The notes below the pieces were generated by a model. It saw nothing but the letters and a program-made list of their open reading frames with translations. It made no database searches and was not told the DNA's origin. DNA of 64,000 nucleotides from NCBI GenBank assembly GCA_027483645.1, contig JAIXUD010000021.1, positions 1 to 64,000 on the forward strand, in the 5' to 3' direction. Below are positions 61,197-64,000 of the stretch, piece after piece. How positions within the stretch are numbered: the stretch's first letter is position 1; every line of letters starts with the position of its first letter. Made by a program: the position numbers and the translations under genes. Source of the stretch: Sphingobacteriales bacterium (GTDB lineage: Bacteria; Bacteroidota; Bacteroidia; Chitinophagales; CAIOSU01).

Positions 61197-62063
61197 ATGA
61201 CCTAAGTACTCTTTTAAAAGCTTTGAGCGAGAAGTTGTGCGAAGTTTATTTATCGCCTTGTCTTTTATCTGCCTCACACGCTCGCGGGTAAGGTCAAATC
61301 GGTCACCAATATCTTCAAGCGACATGCTGTTATCAGCTCCGATACCGAAGTACAGATTGATTACATCGCGCTGCCTATCAGTAAGGCCTGCCAACGATCT
61401 ACGTATTTCCTCGCGCAACGATTCCATGTGATCGAGGGTCTGGTCGGTTTTATCGCTATTAGGGTTTTCAAGTATATCGATTAGGGCGTTATCCTCCCCA
61501 TCAACAAAAGGTGCATCCATAGAAATATGCCTAGCACTTACGCCCAAAGTGGTGCGCACCTCCTCCACGCCAAGATCTAGCAGGTCGGCCAACTCGTCAG
61601 CGGTTGGTTCCCTTTCGTACTCTTGCTCTAAGGCTGAAAATGCCTTATTTATTTTATTTAGGGAACCTACTTTATTAAGCGGCAGGCGCACAATTCGCGA
61701 TTGCTCAGCCAAAGACTGTAGGATGCTTTGGCGAATCCACCATACGGCATAAGAAATAAACTTGAAGCCACGGGTTTCATCAAAACGCTGTGCGGCTTTA
61801 ATAAGACCTAGATTACCTTCGTTAATAAGGTCGCTAAGCGATAGTCCTTGGTTTTGGTATTGTTTGGCCACGGAAACCACAAATCGTAGATTCGATTTAG
61901 TGAGTTTTTCCAAGGCCACTTGGTCGCCGTTGCGTATACGGCGAGCTAAATCTACTTCCTCGTCGGGCTTAATCAGCTCCACACGGCCGATTTCTTGTAG
62001 ATACTTCTCGAGAGAAGGGCTCTCACGATTAGTGATAGATTTGGTAATCTTTAACTGACGCAT
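61194..62063 (-). CDS. rpoD: Primary RNA polymerase sigma factor (SigA/RpoD type)
   Basis: A 289-residue sigma-70 without the long region 1.1, the usual primary sigma factor of Bacteroidota. Region 1.2/2.1 starts [13 protein letters not shown], region 2 has [34 protein letters not shown] with [24 protein letters not shown], region 3 follows, and region 4.2 is [28 protein letters not shown]. It recognises the -33/-7 promoters noted throughout the window. Four DnaA-box-like sites lie about 75-115 bp upstream of its ATG. Confidence 0.92.
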   Translation of the reverse strand: MRQLKITKSITNRESPSLEKYLQEIGRVELIKPDEEVDLARRIRNGDQVALEKLTKSNLRFVVSVAKQYQNQGLSLSDLINEGNLGLIKAAQRFDETRGFKFISYAVWWIRQSILQSLAEQSRIVRLPLNKVGSLNKINKAFSALEQEYEREPTADELADLLDLGVEEVRTTLGVSARHISMDAPFVDGEDNALIDILENPNSDKTDQTLDHMESLREEIRRSLAGLTDRQRDVINLYFGIGADNSMSLEDIGDRFDLTRERVRQIKDKAINKLRTTSRSKLLKEYLGH

Positions 62064-62137
62064 ATATGGAAGGTTTAGAGGTAGTTATGGTCTTCTATAG
62101 TTTCTATCAGCGGGCTATCAACCAAAATTATAGGTTG

Positions 62138-62178
62138 TTTTCCACATTATCAACTATTTATCCACAACTTGTTGATAA
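62138..62178 (+). promoter_or_regulatory. Cluster of four DnaA-box-like sites
   Basis: TTTTCCACA (62138-62146), TTATCAACT (62147-62155), TTATCCACA (62158-62166, perfect) and the reverse TTATCAACA (62170-62178) lie within 41 bp, followed by A/T-rich sequence to 62300. Candidate DnaA-binding regulatory region or origin. Confidence 0.55.
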
Positions 62179-62300
62179 ACGTGCTTCATGTACTTAACAA
62201 TAATTAACGGATCGGATACAATAAGTAAATAAAACTGCCCATCAAAAAGTTCTGATAAACGGAAATTTTTTTTCGATAGAACTAGTAAATGGGGGAAAAC

Positions 62301-62489
62301 CTATAAAAAATTGAGGTATGCATAGGTCATTGCGGTGCAGAGTAGCACCACGTTGATGCCGATAAAAATGGATTGAGCGCGTTTTTTAGCATTGTCATCA
62401 TCCATATTACTAACAAAGGTGCTGAAGCTAATGGCCAATACTATATACGCAATAGTTACGCCCATAACAATAAGCAGATTGGTGTTCAT
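62301..62489 (-). CDS. Small two-helix membrane protein
   Basis: A 62-residue protein with two hydrophobic segments (about 5-25 and 40-60) separated by a charged loop (VSNMDDDNAKKRAQS). No family recognised. ATG at 62489 chosen; the longer frame adds a less likely N-terminus. The A/T-rich leader between this gene and sigA holds the DnaA-like sites. Confidence 0.55.
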   Translation of the reverse strand: MNTNLLIVMGVTIAYIVLAISFSTFVSNMDDDNAKKRAQSIFIGINVVLLCTAMTYAYLNFL

Positions 62490-62657
62490 ATATTGCTTAA
62501 TTAATTGTGCGCCGAAAAGATAGTGAATAGATATTGTATTATGGCTATTCAAATCTAAAAAAAATCTAGCGATACTGTATAGTTAACTAGATTTTGCGCA
62601 TTGGCATATTAATTGCCGAATTGTGGGACGTAATTATTAACACTAATATTACATTGC

Positions 62658-63056
62658 ATGAAAAAGGTATTGCTCGTTTGCCTAATGATATTGCCTTTAG
62701 TGGTATTGCTGGCCCAACCGCCCAACAAGCCGCCATTCGATATTGATGATGCCTACGTAAAGCCTTATACCTTTGAGCAGGCCAAGCACTTGGAGTGGGA
62801 TTGGGAGTTTGACAAAGCCATTTGGTACTACATCAACCTAGTGCCGCTGGATATAAAGCAGGCCGCATTGCGAATCAAGAACCTTAAAAACCATATCGGC
62901 AACCCGGTAATCTTTATCAATACCACTTTTAAAAACTTTGCCGTGTATGACCCAGAGATAAACTTTATACGTGCCGATACCTTGGTAACCAATAAAGATG
63001 TATGGGATAAAAAACGTGCTTGGGCCGATCAGTTGATTACTGCCGTTAGTAAATAA
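62658..63056 (+). CDS. Exported protein of unknown function, 132 aa
   Basis: Signal peptide 1-20 (ending LLAQ), then a short soluble domain with aromatic and Asp/Asn-rich segments. I recognise no family. No cysteine for lipidation. It is followed by a lipoprotein gene 47 bp downstream with its own -7 box. Confidence 0.55.
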   Translation: MKKVLLVCLMILPLVVLLAQPPNKPPFDIDDAYVKPYTFEQAKHLEWDWEFDKAIWYYINLVPLDIKQAALRIKNLKNHIGNPVIFINTTFKNFAVYDPEINFIRADTLVTNKDVWDKKRAWADQLITAVSK

Positions 63057-63068
63057 ATATAAGCTCCT

Positions 63069-63076
63069 TATATTTG
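63069..63076 (+). promoter_or_regulatory. -7 box TATATTTG
   Basis: A consensus -7 box 27 bases before the lipoprotein ATG at 63104. Confidence 0.6.
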
Positions 63077-63103
63077 CATTCTCATCAGAACCCGAATTGG
63101 GCA

Positions 63104-63538
63104 ATGCGCATGCGGAAGTACTACCTATTTGCTTTACTTTTCCTGTTTTCTTGCGCAAAGTATAACGACAAGAGAGTGCAAGGCGTATGGCTATTGGAGA
63201 AAGTGAAAGTATGCACTATAAACGGCTGCTGGGATTCACTTGTAGAACGTGGCACACGCAACCTATATGATAAAATAGAGCTGCGATTGAACCGTGACCG
63301 CAGTGCCAATGGTAGGTATTACAACATCGGTATCTTACAATACCAAGTTGACTTTGAGTACATATTGGATGAGAAAACTGGCCGTATTTCTTTTATTGGG
63401 CCTAATGATGTACAGCTACCTTACTTTTTCGGGAGCTATGTGGAAATTGAGCAATTAAGCAACACCGAGTTAACGTATGTTGCTATTGAAGATTTTCCGG
63501 ATGATAAGACAACCTACATCTTCACGAGGCTTCAATAA
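63104..63538 (+). CDS. Lipocalin-like lipoprotein
   Basis: A 144-residue lipoprotein (lipobox LFLFSC, Cys near residue 17) whose mature part starts with GVWLLEKVKVCTINGCWD, typical of the small lipocalin-like family of Bacteroidota, with alternating beta strands ending KTTYIFTRLQ. The ligand is unknown. An ATG 6 bases further is an alternative start. It overlaps the convergent YraN gene by 7 bp. Confidence 0.65.
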   Translation: MRMRKYYLFALLFLFSCAKYNDKRVQGVWLLEKVKVCTINGCWDSLVERGTRNLYDKIELRLNRDRSANGRYYNIGILQYQVDFEYILDEKTGRISFIGPNDVQLPYFFGSYVEIEQLSNTELTYVAIEDFPDDKTTYIFTRLQ

Positions 63539-63912
63539 GCATCGCCCATTGGGAAGAAGGCATCCTCAATATGTAATATCTCTGCCACCTTACCTTTAGC
63601 CAACATTATTGATACAATATCAAATCGTACATCGGTATGGATGTCGAACTGCATGATGTAGGCATTCGCTCCACGTGCTAGGTGCTTCTGCTTCGCAATG
63701 GTTACGCCTTCTTCGGGCCTGCCGAAATTTGAACCGCGGCGGGTTTTTACTTCTACAAATATGGTGCTGCCATCTTTATAGCATACAATATCGAGTTCGG
63801 CTTTATTAAACCGCCAGTTGCGTGCTACCACCTCATAGCCCTTGGCCTGCAGGTACTCCGTGGCCAGTTGCTCGCCTTGGTTGCCGGTAGGGATGTTGTT
63901 TTGTTTAACCAC
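63532..63912 (-). CDS. yraN: YraN/UPF0102 family endonuclease-like protein
   Basis: A 126-residue PD-(D/E)XK-fold protein: PTGNQGEQLATEYLQAKGY, then RNWRFNKAELDIVCYKDGSTIFVEVKTRRG with the E-L-D-I-V and E-V-K-T active-site strands, and RFDIVSIMLAKGKVAEILHIEDAF. Its role is unknown, although related to Holliday-junction resolvases. No ATG exists; GTG at 63912 is the likely start, since the upstream GTGs at 63933 and 63921 lie in the CCGTG repeat. Confidence 0.8.
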   Translation of the reverse strand: MVKQNNIPTGNQGEQLATEYLQAKGYEVVARNWRFNKAELDIVCYKDGSTIFVEVKTRRGSNFGRPEEGVTIAKQKHLARGANAYIMQFDIHTDVRFDIVSIMLAKGKVAEILHIEDAFFPMGDAY

Positions 63913-63935
63913 GGAGTACACGGAAAAAGTCACTG
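63910..63935 (+). repeat. CCGTG repeat before yraN
   Basis: ACCACGGAGTACACGGAAAA on the plus strand, reverse complement of the motif after the ABC operon. Because of it the yraN start is uncertain. Nothing else is visible to the end of the window. Confidence 0.45.
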
Positions 63936-64000
63936 AAAAAAAACAGAAGCCATTAAAAATTAAAAATACACTCTTTATATGTGGCGCTGAAATACTTATT

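Overview
The window looks like a chromosomal segment of a Bacteroidota bacterium, probably from the Chitinophagales/Sphingobacteriales side. Reasons: a short (289 aa) SigA-type sigma factor, promoters with the Bacteroidota -7 box TAnnTTTG and almost no Shine-Dalgarno sequences, a T9SS type A sorting domain, a TonB-dependent receptor with a carboxypeptidase-like N-terminus, many lipoproteins and PorT-like barrels, the folC-linked TonB locus, and a long-form GAPDH. I saw no IS element, prophage, CRISPR array, rRNA or tRNA. Most of the segment is ordinary core and envelope gene content.

Layout. 1-2.7 kb: the end of a NodU/CmcH-type carbamoyltransferase, an SxtJ-like membrane protein, an EI24/CysZ-like membrane protein and an RsmI-like methyltransferase. 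2.8-9.6 kb: a collagen-repeat exported protein, a GMC oxidoreductase, a fatty acid desaturase, a lipoprotein and a DUF2185 protein. 9.8-12.8 kb: a three-gene MacAB-like ABC exporter operon. 13-19.6 kb: Uma2, an M19 peptidase homologue, a MoxR ATPase, a ParE-type toxin/antitoxin pair, a POT transporter and a queuosine-precursor transporter. 19.9-26.6 kb: RluD, a hydroxylase, a stress protein, an OMP, Tag glycosylase and two coupled membrane proteins of unknown function. 26.7-33.2 kb: a TonB-dependent receptor, a GNAT-like protein, a T9SS cargo protein and a bestrophin. 33.5-42.3 kb: DUF721, a class C beta-lactamase-fold lipoprotein, barrels, and a compact cassette of LVIVD lipoprotein, sigma factor and a predicted trans-envelope protein. 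42.5-50.6 kb: DUF1499 plus a decayed paralogue, dTDP-rhamnose genes with cysQ, phosphohexomutase, NIF3 and a zinc-ribbon coiled-coil protein. 51-55 kb: ExbB, two TonBs and FolC, with no exbD. 55-64 kb: lipoproteins, a metalloprotease, a ureohydrolase, GAPDH, SigA and YraN.

The most unusual signal lies between the genes. At more than twenty gene boundaries there are short arrays with a period of seven bases (in two places eight). They belong to several sequence families (units such as TGGACCA, AAGACAC, AAGTATC, CCAATAA, GTACAAT) that share an architecture and, in part, a common tail resembling TGCTKCAAT. The arrays follow a strand rule: read in the sense direction of the adjacent gene, an array before a start codon is the reverse complement of the same family's array after a stop codon. 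Several arrays contain the stop codon itself in the first unit, and others sit directly on the -7 promoter box or the ATG. I know of no described function for such a system.

Other points of note are a cluster of four DnaA-box-like sites upstream of sigA, many -7 boxes only 4-7 bases before the ATG (leaderless mRNAs), the sigma/trans-envelope cassette, the missing exbD, and a DUF1499 paralogue fused to the remains of an unrelated gene.
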